Origin: Agapanthus africanus
Taxonomy: Eukaryota > Streptophyta > Magnoliopsida > Asparagales > Amaryllidaceae
Reading direction: 5' to 3'
Assembly: GCA_030015575.1 (NCBI GenBank)
Contig: CM057347.1
Location: 506,047,176 to 506,111,175, forward strand
DNA length: 64,000 bases
Shown: piece by piece, positions 45,283-56,412 of the stretch
Numbering within the stretch: the stretch's first letter is position 1
How the letters are laid out: every line of letters starts with the position of its first letter
The notes under the pieces: model-generated
Told to the model about the DNA's origin: nothing
Databases searched by the model: none
Seen by the model: only the letters and a program-made list of their open reading frames with translations
Translations under genes and position numbers: made by a program

Positions 45283-46709
45283 CAACAACAACCGAGCCTT
45301 GTATCCCAAGCATATGGGGTAAGCTACATGAACCGACATAAGAATCACGCCGGGTCCAACACATGAATCCTCCGCCTCCACTCACTCCTATCGAACAATA
45401 TACTTTCATTGAGGCCTTTGGCAACCATATCTTTTCGTATCACCTCCATCTATATTTTCTTCGGTCTCTCTTTCGCCCTTTTGACATTGCTTATATCGAT
45501 AGTATCCATTCGTCGAACCGGTGCTTCTATAGGTCTGCGTCACACATGACCAAACCATCTTAGCCGGTTTCCCGCATCTTCTCCTCTACAGGTGCTACAC
45601 AAACTTTTGCACGAATATCCTCATTTCGTACCTTATCTTTTCTAGTGTTACCATACACCCAACGCAGCATGCGCATCTCTGCTACGTGCATTTTCTATGT
45701 ATGATTCTTCTTAGGAGCCCAGCATTCTGTACCATATAATAAGGCAGGCCGAATAGCGCTCCGATAAAACTTCCCTTTCAATCTTAACGGAAAGTTACGA
45801 TCGCACAAAATCCCTGTTGCGCTCCTCTATTTCAACCAACCAGTTTGGATCCTTTGATTAATATCGCTATCGATCTCCCCATCCTTTTGGATGATGGAAC
45901 CTAAATATCTAAACTGATCGCTCGGTGATATCTCTTGTCCTTCCAGTGTTATACCAATATGGTCTCGACTTCTCTGTTTGCTAAATTTGCAATGCATATA
46001 TCCTGTCTTGGACCTGCTCAATCTGAACCCCCGAGATTCCAACGTTTGCTTCCATAACTCCAATTTGGTATTAACCCCTGCTTTCGTCTCATTTACTAGA
46101 ACAATATCTTCAGCGAACAACATACACCAAGGTATCTCATATTAGATAGTTCTAGTAAACTCATCCATCACGATGGTAAATATGAATGGACATAATGCAG
46201 ATCCTTAATGTAAGCCAATTGTAATCGGAAAATCACTCGTTAGGCCGCTGCAAGTTCTGACATTTGCCACTGCTCCATCATACATATTCTTGATTATGTC
46301 AATGTACTTGATGGGGATCCCTTTCTTCATCATTGTTTCCCATAATACCTCTGTAGGTATCTTGTTGTACGCTTTCTGTAAATCAATAAATATCATATGC
46401 AAATCTCGTCTCCTCGCTCGAAAACGCTTGACAAGTTGATGAAGCAAATGAATAACCTCTGTCGTCGATCGTCCATGCATGAACCCAAACCGGTTCTCTG
46501 TTATTTTAACATTTTTCCGTAGCTTGTGTTCAATCACTCTCCCAAAACATTATGGTGTGACATAAGTTTTATTCCACGGTAGTTTGAGCAACTTTGAATG
46601 TCACTCTTATTCTTGTAGATAGGTACAATCGTACTTTTCCTCCACTCATTTGACATCTTTTTGGTCTGCCAGATCTTATTAAACAGATCTGTCAGCCATT
46701 TAATCCCTA
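45283..46709 (-). mobile_element. RTE-type LINE, 3' half
   Basis: A non-LTR retrotransposon on the - strand. RT motifs in order: NYRGIKLMSHHNVLGE, FGFMHGRSTTEVIHLL, MIFIDLQKAYNKIP, GLTSDFPITIGLH, then the active-site box FAEDIVL and FRYLGSIIQKDGEID. The order and wording are those of plant RTE-clade elements. The 3' end has the typical TTG-repeat tail (GTTGTTGTTGTAG on -, near 45270-45290). The coding part is broken: TAA at 46205-46207 and another near 46147, both likely from CAA. The catalytic box reads FAED, not FADD. Element H starts at 46710, inside this LINE, so its 5' part may continue beyond H. Confidence 0.85.
45365..46709 (-). pseudogene. LINE reverse transcriptase fragment
   Basis: Coding remnant of the LINE above. 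It covers RT fingers to thumb and the C-terminal region (a GTECWAPKK-like box near 45715, then WVYGNTRKDKVRNEDIRAK). Endonuclease is not present in the window. At least four nonsense codons are present. Confidence 0.8.
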
Positions 46710-48045
46710 TGTTGGGGTCAAAAATTACATCCCGGTTGACCAAGTCAAAATCAAAGTCAACCCCAAGCTAAGTGGGTCCAAGCCCAGGTCAAGACCGAGC
46801 ATAGAAGGAACCGGCCCTGTGACAAAAAGAATGAAGCCATAAATTAGTTTAATGTAATTCTTTTTAGAAATAAATGTTTGTAAAATGGGCAAAAAGCCAA
46901 AATTTTGTAAACCCCATGGCTTATGTGCAAAAAGAGATGAGCATATAAGGTATGGGGTGGCACATGTGCCATTTGGCAAAGCTCAAGGGGCTATATGTAA
47001 AGTGTGTAGCCTATAAAGGCAAACATGATGAAAAAATCAACAACTTTTTCACCTCTCAAACATTAGGGTTCCGTGCCTCCTCCTTCCTCAAGGTTCTAAA
47101 CCTTTTTTTGAATTAAATCAAGAGTTTCTCTTCTTTTTCCAAAAAGAAACAGTTTTTCACCATAAAACCCTTGAAAGGAAGCTCGGATCTTCCATCAAAT
47201 CCCCAAAAGGGAGATTTTTAAGTCTCACCCCCTTTTCTCCAAGATCCAGCCAACAGAGAGAAAGAGGAAGGAGACCTATTTCCTAAAAACCCTAGTTCGA
47301 AAAGATCCAAGGCTCAAAAGAAGATTCGGGGCTAAAAGGGAGAAAAAAGGGTCCTCTTTGATCCTTCCCTTTTCTGGAAGTTTCCAAAGTCCCTCAGGAG
47401 TTTAACTCCAAATCCACATCTAATTTATTACATAGGAGTTTAACTCTAAGTCCAAATCTTTTGGGAGTTTAACTCAAAATTTATACCTAATTTATGTTCA
47501 GGAGTTCAACTCCAAAACCTCTCGGGAGTTACTCCCAGTCCAGGGGCTAAGCCCCTTTCTCTGCTGGTGTTTTCAGCGCCCACACGTGGAGCCCGCGACT
47601 CACGGGCGCTCACGCGTCCTTAGGACGCTCCTCACCCCTCTTTTTTCCATACACTCCACACTCAAAACACGTCCCCCATTAGAAAAAATTTCTAACGGGA
47701 CGCTGTTCCTCACCCCGCAAGGGGTCTGCTAGCCCTTTTGACCCCCAGCCCGCTCTCCGGGTAGTGGGACTCCCGTAAACTCTGCGAGGCCCCCGATATA
47801 TCCAAAACCCCTCAAGAAAACATTCGCACACTGCACATTGAGTTTGCATGACTAGTTGACCCGTCAATCGGAGGTTCCTTCGCTTTAAACGCGGGGGTAA
47901 TTAACAACAGCTTAGTCCGCGGCTGCCGGAGATTCGGATCCCCACAATCAATAAACCCCGCCCTACCCTAGGCAGGGGGAACCTGTATATGCCTAACAAA
48001 CGACGCGTATTCCCATCTCAACGAGGTGACGAAAAATATCCTACA
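46710..48045 (+). repeat. 5' LTR of element H (1.3 kb)
   Basis: Starts TGTTGGGGTC at 46710 and ends TCCTACA at 48045, followed by GATTC and a PBS. A TATA box CTATAAAGG lies at about 47010-47018. The downstream half is rich in short perfect hairpins: GGAGTTTAACTCC (47397-47409) with four variant copies to about 47535, then GGGGCTAAGCCCC, GCGTCCTTAGGACGC and CCCCGCAAGGGG. Sequence is unrelated to the LTRs of C and D. Confidence 0.85.
47010..47018 (+). promoter_or_regulatory. TATA box of LTR H
   Basis: CTATAAAGG about 300 bp into the LTR, the same wording as in LTR D. It places the hairpin-rich part in the transcribed R-U5. Confidence 0.55.
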
Positions 48046-48050
48046 GATTC

Positions 48051-48067
48051 TGGCACGTCCGGTGGGA
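48051..48067 (+). other. Primer binding site of element H
   Basis: TGGCACGTCCGGTGGGA, 5 bp after the LTR end, one base different from element C's site. Confidence 0.75.
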
Positions 48068-48178
48068 CCCTTCTCTCCTCCCATATTTCGGGTCAAGCGT
48101 TCATACGAACTCATTTAACATATATACCGATGTTTGTACTGAAATAACGTTTTTCCGTGCAGCAATCAAGTTTCAACG

Positions 48179-50823
48179 ATGATGTCTTCTAAGATGAATT
48201 CAGCCTCCGACGCGACCTTGATCCAGTACGTGGTCAAGATCAATGCCCGCGTGGTTCTCCCTGCAAGTCTCAGCCGGCAATGGGAAGAGCCATCCCATCA
48301 ATTTGGTTCCGTCATCATCTATCCTGCCGGAAGCGCCCATCTGGCGGAGGTCACTGCAAACCAAGCGGCCAAACCGACCTCAAGGAGCAGAAGGACAAAC
48401 GTTGTGGTCGCCAAAGCATCCCACCCTAAATGCAAATTTGTATTTGAACGACTCTCTGCTGTTCTGACTGGGGGTAAGGCCGTCAACACTAATGGAGCCA
48501 CAAAGCATCTTCAGCAAGCTCAGATGGTGCCTTTGACAATTGCGCGTGAGCAGATGTCTTCTCTGAGCTCTCCATCGCTCGGTCTACGACGGCTTTCCGA
48601 AGAGCCGAAGCCTGCCAAGCGCTCAAAACAGAAAGGTTGAGACATAAGCGGCTCAGGTATCGAGCCAACAAGAGGGCCAGAACTTCGGCCAAGTGGAATC
48701 TTATGAGGTTCCAAGAGCAGGGTTACCCTGTGACGACGGCTGAGTCGATTGTAAAAACCAGTAATTCCTTCGAACCTCTGAAGTGGGTTAAGAAAAATAC
48801 CATGACTGTCAGAATCAAGAAGATAACAGTCCGAATGATGCTACAAAGAGACGTGTCTCAGCCCCAACAGAGAAAGCATGACACCGTCTCTTCAAAAGTC
48901 TTTCAGGTGCTCTGTGTCGCACGAAAACAACGGTAAAAACCAAAAAGGAAGCGCCGACACCATTCAAGAACCCGGCCAGGCCAGCCGCCTTCAGTCGATT
49001 GCCCGTTACCGAAAAAGAAGGGCCACGACATCAGTCCGTAAAATCAGCTGCCAATAATGAAAAGACGGCTGAATATGTTATCCATACGGTCTATATGGCG
49101 GGCGCACGTCCCACCAACAACTTGCGCAGCAAAAGCAAGGATGGGCCACCACATCCCAAGTCCTATCTCGCTTGAATGTGGTTACCGTTTCCCAAGTTCA
49201 GCCGCCTCCGCTGGACGATAAAAACCCTCTCGATGAGGCCGATAGGCAAAAGGACCTCTAAGTCCATATGGAGTCAAGCTTGGATAGCGAGGAAGAGCCG
49301 ACTTTTCGTCCCGGACCGCAGAGCAAGAGCTGCTTCAAGAGCTTCGAAAACAGCCCAGGAGCAAAGATAAAGAGATGGTCAAGCTTTACTCCAAAATCGA
49401 CGACCTGACGAATGTTGTGATGCAGCTCACAACTCAAATTGCTCTAGCGCCTTCCAATCAGGCACATGTTTCTACTCATGAGCCGGGTGATGACAACCCG
49501 AAGCAACCGATGCCTGTTCCTTTGGGTCCAAGATTGGGTGAGCCGCATAAAAGCCGGCCACATTCCGCTTCTGGGGATGCCTTGGCCCCAGATAGCATTA
49601 TCCCGCTAACACAAGATCGGATAATGGATTTGGTCACCAGTAAGGTTAAAACATTGGTGGTCGAAGCCGAAACTCAGAAAGAAATTGGCCATAGTGGGCG
49701 GCCATATCCCGCACAGTACGAATTGATTGAGTTCCCGAGCGGTTATGTCATTCTTAAGTTCGGAAGATTTGACGGGACGAGAAACACAAATCAGCACGTC
49801 GCCTACTTTAAAGCGTCGTGCAGAAATACAGGGGGCAATGATGCGCTCCTTCGTCAGTTTGTCAATAACCTGATTGGTGTCGTTTTCGACTGGTACGCAA
49901 GTATACCAGACGGGTCCGTCACTACTTTTGTCCAAATGGAGTCTCTGTTTCGGTAAAGATTCATGAGTGTTAGCGACAAAATCTCTATTGCCGACCTTGA
50001 GAGAACCAAGCCGGGAAAAACGAAAGCAACACGGACTTTATTGCCCGATGGCGCAACCTTATTGTCAAGTGTGAACCACCGCTAGAGCAGAACCGGTCCG
50101 TCAGCCTCCTCATTGGGAACCTCAGCAATTGGATGGTCCCATTCTTATATACAGCGGGCCTCAAAACATTTCAAGAGCTGACCAAGAGAGTTCAAATGTT
50201 GGAACGCTCGAAGCAAGAGTTTATCCCGGACTCTCAGGGTGAAAAGTCTTGGAAGAGCAGAAAAGACGACAACCATAAAAGTGGGAGCTCCAACGAGACC
50301 AATGCCTTCAATGCGTCCGACAATGAAGACAACGAAAGACAGACGAATTCAAAAGCAACCGGTCTCGAAAGCCAGTGCTGGGAGGAGAAAGGCCCTCCCT
50401 AGAGGAGAAAAAGAACAAAGTCTACTCTTTCAGGAGGAAAAAGGTCCGCAAGATATTCAAGGATGCCCTGAACAACGGTGTACAATTGCCAGAGTCGAAG
50501 AGACCCTACGAAGCAAAAATGACCGACAATCTTCTGTATTGCCCATACCATAGAGTAGTGAGCCGTGCGATCGAGAATTGCTACATTTTCAAAGACCGGG
50601 TCGAAAAGCAATACAAGACCGGAGAGATCGAGCTATTCAAGAATGTGTTGGTGAACAAATAAGCTGCAACCACCAACTTTATACAGACAGAAGCTGAAGC
50701 CTTTTGGGAGCAGACAGCTGAATCCGCTGTCCCGAGAAATGAATCTGATTCGCCGCAACCTCTATGGAGCATGCACATGTCCAAAAAGACGAAGAAGATG
50801 TTAAAGCTATTCAGAAAGAGCCC
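48179..50823 (+). pseudogene. Element H gag, broken
   Basis: The start ATG is at 48179, about 110 bp after the PBS. The N-terminal part contains FVFERLSAV, a single relative of the SVFxRL repeats in element C's gag. Pieces then follow in several frames. EYVIHTVYMAGARP (near 49080) matches C's MVHTIYMASG. 49375-49956 holds the gag core (GRPYPAQYELIEFPSGY, QHVAYFKASCRN, FDWYASIPD). 50133-50402 and 50375-50662 hold the C-terminal part with YCPYHRVVSRAIENCYIFK. In that last motif the GH pair seen in C is SR, so the metal-binding pattern is lost. At least four frameshifts or stops. Confidence 0.82.
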
Positions 50824-51011
50824 ATAATAGAATAGGAGGGGCAGAAGGAGTCCACCGTTCCATCTACCACTTCGGTTCAATCAGACTCAAAAAAGGCTCA
50901 AGAAGAAGAAAAGTGCAGCTCGATGCGAAAAAGAGTGCAGGTTGATCGACCATTCAAAAATATATCGATTCCCTTGAAGACCATGAACAAAAGGAAAGAA
51001 CTTTAATTCAA

Positions 51012-52596
51012 TTGAAGGAGTTCTTCCCCATAGAAACGACTGAGATTCTGGAGGAGTTAGAAGAAGACTCTGATGACAAGATCCTTATAGTGACTTGCTA
51101 TGTCGTCCATCTCGGTAGCGACTCTGAGGAAGAACTTTGTTTTCTTGAAGAGAACGAGGAGTTCGCCATGAAGGCCAACCAAATCCAGCTTAGAAGCGGC
51201 AAAGCTTTATTGCCAATTCAAGGCAACACCCTAAAAGGAAAGGAAAAATAAGTCGCTAATGAAGAAGACGACAGAGAGCTTGCTCATGAAGACTCGAGTT
51301 CTTCCCTAGTGGACTATAATGTCTTGGCTCATCTCCGGAAGCTTCCGTCTCTCTTAAACATCTATAATACTCTTGTCCTGTCCAAGGATCTCAGAGATAT
51401 TGTCATCCATGCTCTACAAAACCCCGAGCGGTATCAGGCTAGCTTTGCGGAAATTAACATGAAAGAGGCCCAGTACACTCCGCATACAGCCGCGGTCACA
51501 TTTAAGGATGAATACCTGTTACTGGGAACATGTGAGCACAACAGATCACTTTACGTGACAGGGTACAACGACGGGGATCGGATTAATCGCATATTGATTG
51601 ATCTGAGGTCCTCAGTGAACATCATGAACTTGCGGACTCTAAAGAGTTTATCAATGAACGTCCGACACCTGTCAAGGGAGGATTGTCATGTAGGGTAGGG
51701 TTTCAATCAAAACTGCGAGCAAGTTCTGGGATCCATAGCTTTGCCGATCAGGTTTGAGGATCTGCAAACCGAAGCTAAGATATAGATGATCGATGCTGAC
51801 ACGTCCTATAAGATCCTCCTGGGACGACCGTGGCTTCACGATTATTGCATCGTTCCATCAACTTTCCATCAGTGTATGAAGTATACCAAAAATGACGAAG
51901 AAAGACGCATTGACGGGGACATTCAGCCGTTCGGTGTGCATGAAGTCCGATACGAAGATTCTCGGTACTTTATGAACTTCCAAAGTGCCGAGCCACAGCT
52001 GACCAAAGACAGAACGACCCCGAAACTCAAAAGCAAATCTAAGCCGGCTGCCACTTTCAAAAGCAAAAACCCTCATGTGCGTCTGCATTTCGGCAGTGAT
52101 ACTAATGAGTCCGACGCTGGAACTCTGTCCTTCTGTAAAACTCGTCCTCATTTCGGCAGCGATACAAACGAGTCTGATATTGAAGGCAAAATTCGCCCTC
52201 GTTTAGGCAGTGACATTGAAGAATCAAAAGAAGAGAGTCTGTCTTGCAACAGCTGTGCAAATCGGGCTCTCGTGTGAAAAGCGAAGCTAAGAGAGACCTT
52301 CGAAGTTACGAAAGGGTCCCTAGCCGTCACAAGTGTGCCGGAGCAGATGTGCAAAGAGCTCGATGCATTGTCAGTCTCCATCGTGGACCAGCTGAAAACC
52401 TTCTACGCGACCGGAAGGAAAAGTGGACAGAAGGGCATCCTGTTTTATGGGTTAAATCCTGTCGTGCACCCGGACGATTTGTTTGTCATGTGCCTTCCCT
52501 ATGAGAGAGGCATAAGAGCCGTCCTCAATCCCAGATATTATGCACCCGAGATGCGGGAATATTTCAAAAAGTGCGGATATCGGTTATATCAAATGG
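51012..52596 (+). pseudogene. Element H protease-like region and linker, broken
   Basis: One frame throughout, with stops at 51249, 51696, 51783 and 52275. RILIDLRSSVNIMNLRTLKSL covers the protease active-site region: the Asp is kept, but the residues after it (LRSS) no longer read as the usual D-[GNP]-G-[AS]. The flap and second-strand part is DADTSYKILLGRPWLHDY (nt ~51795), typical of Tat proteases. Near 52085-52240 is a three-fold repeat of HFGSDTNESD. The last part (LFYGLNPVVHPDDLF ... YRLYQM) is cut at 52596 by the copia LTR and occurs again at 62716. Confidence 0.8.
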
Positions 52597-54475
52597 TGTT
52601 AGTGTATATGCCCTAGGGGCCATTATTGTATCATACTAGCTTGTATATTACTTAATGGAAGATTGAGATATTCACAGTTATATAACAGTCTTGCTAAACA
52701 TGGTAGTATGCTACTTGGTTTTATCTATCTTAATATGTGAGTATACGAATTGATAGAGCCCTTAGGATCTTGCTTGACTACCAGCGTTGTGATGGCGGTC
52801 ATGCTAGTGGGGCTAGGTAGTCTACAAGCACATCCTTTTCCAGGTCCCTAGTCGTAGGATTATCGAGACATGGCATCGATACTCCGGAGTAGACTAGTGT
52901 GTACGCTTCTCATCCCAGTTGGGGAGATGGTCTGTCCCACAGCCGTCAGTACGTCGTACTGGAGATAGTATACATGTGCTCGTTGGGTTACGGGTACACC
53001 GGACAGGACTCGCGGGGAACTGTTGGTTGGTATTATACCCGTCGTCAGTTAACAGTTCCCAGGTGACATGAGTACAGCATAGTCCGCCGACTTGACACTG
53101 CTACTTCGCCTCGAGTGTGTCCCACCGTTCTTAGATTGCTATCCTACCACGGCTCAAAAAAGTCGTGCAAACAGGTAGCAGTTGGGTGCAGTCCCGAGCA
53201 CTTGGAGGCAGTGGCGGTTAGACATGATTCGTCTCTTCCGGTATTGGGAGTGTGTCAGAGAGCCATTACGCAAAGTCCCTGGCCAGGACAAGCGAGATTT
53301 ACTGGTAGGTTCCAGTAGTTTCTCAAGGTGTAATGGGCTTCACTCCGACACGACTTATACCGCTATTAGGGGACTGACGCTTGCCGTCCCTAGGCCCGAT
53401 ATGCGATAGTCTTAGACGAACAGACCGGACTGTACGGTGATTGTCACATCAGGCTCAGTAGGAGTTCGGATGGGTTTCCTCATCGGCCTTCTTATCGACA
53501 TCTATCTGGGGACCGTTACGTACAGCTAGTGCCGCTTGCGGTCTGTGGTTAAACCCACTGCCAGCGTAGTAGTCGAGTCTTTAGAGTCCCACACAGAGAG
53601 TTTCCCTGCTCCAGGCGAAACGATATAGAGGTCGTATGGTTTTACGACAAGGGTTCGGATGCATACGTGTGTTTACGCACGTACGACGTTAGGACAGTTT
53701 TTACTAGCCGGCTTTGGTTTAAGCCGGATTCTAGTATCGGATTATTGGATTTATACAGTCTAAAGTTTTTCCGTGTTTTCACGGATAGGAGGGGCGTTCT
53801 CGTAATTTGGCGGGAAGCTTCTAGAAGGATGATGACTTGGGGGTTTAGGTGGCATAAGCATTAAATGATTTAATGACTCATTTGTGCGATTCATCCATGT
53901 CATTAATGCATCATTAATGGTTAATGACTCATGTAGATGAATCACTCATATGAATAAATGAAGCATGATGATTAATCATTTTATTTATTTATTTATTTTG
54001 ATAAATCATTATGCTTCATATATTCAAGAGAGATCATTATCTCATTATCATTCTCTTGCTCACCTTCTCTCTCCTCAAGCTCTCTCTTCAAACCCTAATC
54101 CTCCCCTCTCATATGTTGAGATCAAGGATTAGATAGACTAATTAATCCATAATCTCACTCTATATCACCTAGGTGCCTTTGATTAGCAACTAAAGAAACC
54201 TAGTTACCTCAAGATTAGAGGTGAAGCTTGGAATAGAAGCTCTTGGGTGGATCGTCTATTACGTAGAGGAGGCCGAGGAGGAGGTTGATAACGAAAAGAC
54301 GAATGACTTGATTCACTAGGTATAATCACTTCACATAGTAGTTAACAACTCTTATGTATTTGTTAGTTATAATTTAGCAAAGATTCTTCGGTTAGTCGAT
54401 GTTAACTCAAAGAACAAGATTGTTTTTCATATTTCCGCCTCCCCGCAACTCGTGGGGTGTTGTACATCGACTTAC
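52597..54475 (+). repeat. Copia LTR, inverted extra copy
   Basis: Starts TGTTAGTGTATATGCCC directly after AATGG of element H and ends near CGACTTAC. It is the reverse complement of 54561-56398 apart from scattered substitutions and small indels, so the open frames at 53667-53864 (+) and 55150-55347 (-) encode almost the same peptide. Neither is a gene. Confidence 0.9.
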
Positions 54476-54560
54476 GGGAATCGGCTTCAACTCGGCCGCG
54501 GATCCACGGCGGGTCGGTGGGATCGGCCGCGGTTCCGCGGCTGAGTTGAAGCCGATTCCC
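54476..54560. other. Centre of the LTR palindrome: leader-derived spacer
   Basis: GC-rich sequence with CGGCCGCGG words. It matches 62141-62206 of the same element's leader in the same window orientation. Its ends (GAATCGGCTTCAACTC and its complement) extend the pairing of the two LTRs, so the palindrome centre is at about 54510. Confidence 0.8.
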
Positions 54561-56398
54561 GTAAGTCGATGTACAACACTCCACGAGTTGCGGGGAGGCG
54601 GAAATATGAAAAACAATCTTGTTCTTTGAGTTAATATCGACTAACCGAAGAATCTTTGCTAAACTATAACTAACAATTACATAGGAGTTGTTAACTACTA
54701 TGAGAAGTGAATATACATAGTGAATCAAGTCCTTCTTTTCGTTATCAACCTCCTCCTCGGCCTCCTCTACGTAATAGACGATCCACCCGAGAGCTTCTAT
54801 TCCAAGCTTCACCTCAAATCTTGAGGTAACTAGGTTTCTTTAGTTGCTAATCAAAGGCACCTAGGTGATATAGAGTGAGGTTATGGATTAATTAGTCTAT
54901 CTAATCCTTGATCTCAACACATGAGAGGGGAGGATTAGGGTTTGAGGAGAGAGAAGGTGGGCAAGAGAATGATAATGAGATAATGATCTCTCTTGAATAT
55001 ATGAAGCATAATGATTTATCAAAATAAATAAATAAAATGATTAATCATCATGCTTCATTTATTCATATGAGTGATTCATCTACATGAGTCATTAACCATT
55101 AATGATGCATTAATGACGGATGAATCATACAAATGAGTCATTAAATCATTTAATGCTTATGCCACCTAAACCCCCAAGTCATCATCCTTCTAGAAGTTTC
55201 CCGCCAAATTACGAGAACGCCCCTCCTATCCGTGAAAACACGGAAAAACTTTAGACTGTATAAATCCAATAATCCGATACTAGAATCCGGCTTAAACCAA
55301 AGCCGGCTAGTAAAAACTGTCCGAACGTCGTACGTGCGTAAACACACGTATGCGTCCGAACCCTTGTCGTAAAACCATACGACCTCTATATCGTTTCGCC
55401 TGGAGCAGAGAAACTCTCTGTGTGGGACTCTAAAGACTCGACTACTACGCTGGCAGTGGGTTTAACCACAGACCGCAAGCGGCACTAGCTGTACGTAACG
55501 GTCCCCAGGTAGATGTCGATAAGAAGGCCGATGAGGAAACCCATCCGAACTCCTACTGAGCCTGATGTGACAATCACCGTACAGTCCGGTCTGTTCGTCT
55601 AAGACTATCGCATATCGGGCCTAGGGGGCGGCAAGCGTCAGTCCTCTAATAGCGGTATAAGTCGTGTCGGAGTGAAGCCCATTACACCTTGAGAAACTAC
55701 TGGAACCTACCAGTAAATCTCGCTTGCCATGGCCAGGGACTTTGCGTAATGGGACACATCGTGATATCAACTCCCAATACCGGGAGAGACGAATCCTGTC
55801 TAACCGCCACTGCCTCCAAGTGCTCGGGACTGCTACCTGTTTGCACGACTCCTTTGAGCCATGGTAGGGTAGCAATCTAAGAACAGTGGGACACACTCGA
55901 GGCGAAGTAGCAGTGTCAAGTATGCGGACTATGCTGTACTCATGTCACATGGGAACTGTTAACTGACGACGGGTATAATACCAACCAAAAGTTCCCCGCG
56001 AGTCCTGTCCGGTGTACCCGTAATCCAACGAGCACATGTATACTATCTCCAGTACGACGTAGACCATCTCCCCAACTGGGATGAGAAGCGTACACACTAG
56101 TCTACTCCGGAGTATCGATGCCCTGTCTCGATAATCCTATGACTAGGGACCTGGAAAAGGATGTGCTTGTAGACTACCCAGCCCCCACTAGTGTGACTGC
56201 CATCACAACGCTGGTAGTCAAGCAAGATCCTAAGGGCTCTATCAATACGTATACTCACATATTAAGATAGATAAAACCAAGTAGCATACTATCATGTTTA
56301 GCAAGACTGTTATATAACTGTGAATATCCCAAGCTTCCATTAAGTAATATACAAGCTAGTATGATACAATAATGGCCCCTAGGGCATATACACTAACA
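54561..56398 (-). repeat. 3' LTR of copia element F (1.8 kb)
   Basis: On -, it starts TGTTAGTGTATATGCCC at 56398, right after the purine-rich AAGTGGGAGAT, and ends near GACTTAC at 54561. A related LTR belongs to element I. Confidence 0.9.
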
Positions 56399-56411
56399 AT
56401 CTCCCACTTGC
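56399..56411 (-). other. Polypurine tract of element F
   Basis: On - GCAAGTGGGAGAT immediately before the LTR start; the standard plus-strand primer of plant copia elements has this look. Confidence 0.8.
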
Positions 56412-56412
56412 A

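Noticed and set aside
53667..55347. Mirror-image open frames encoding the same peptide
   Set aside because: Both lie in the two arms of the inverted LTR; no domain and LTR sequence.
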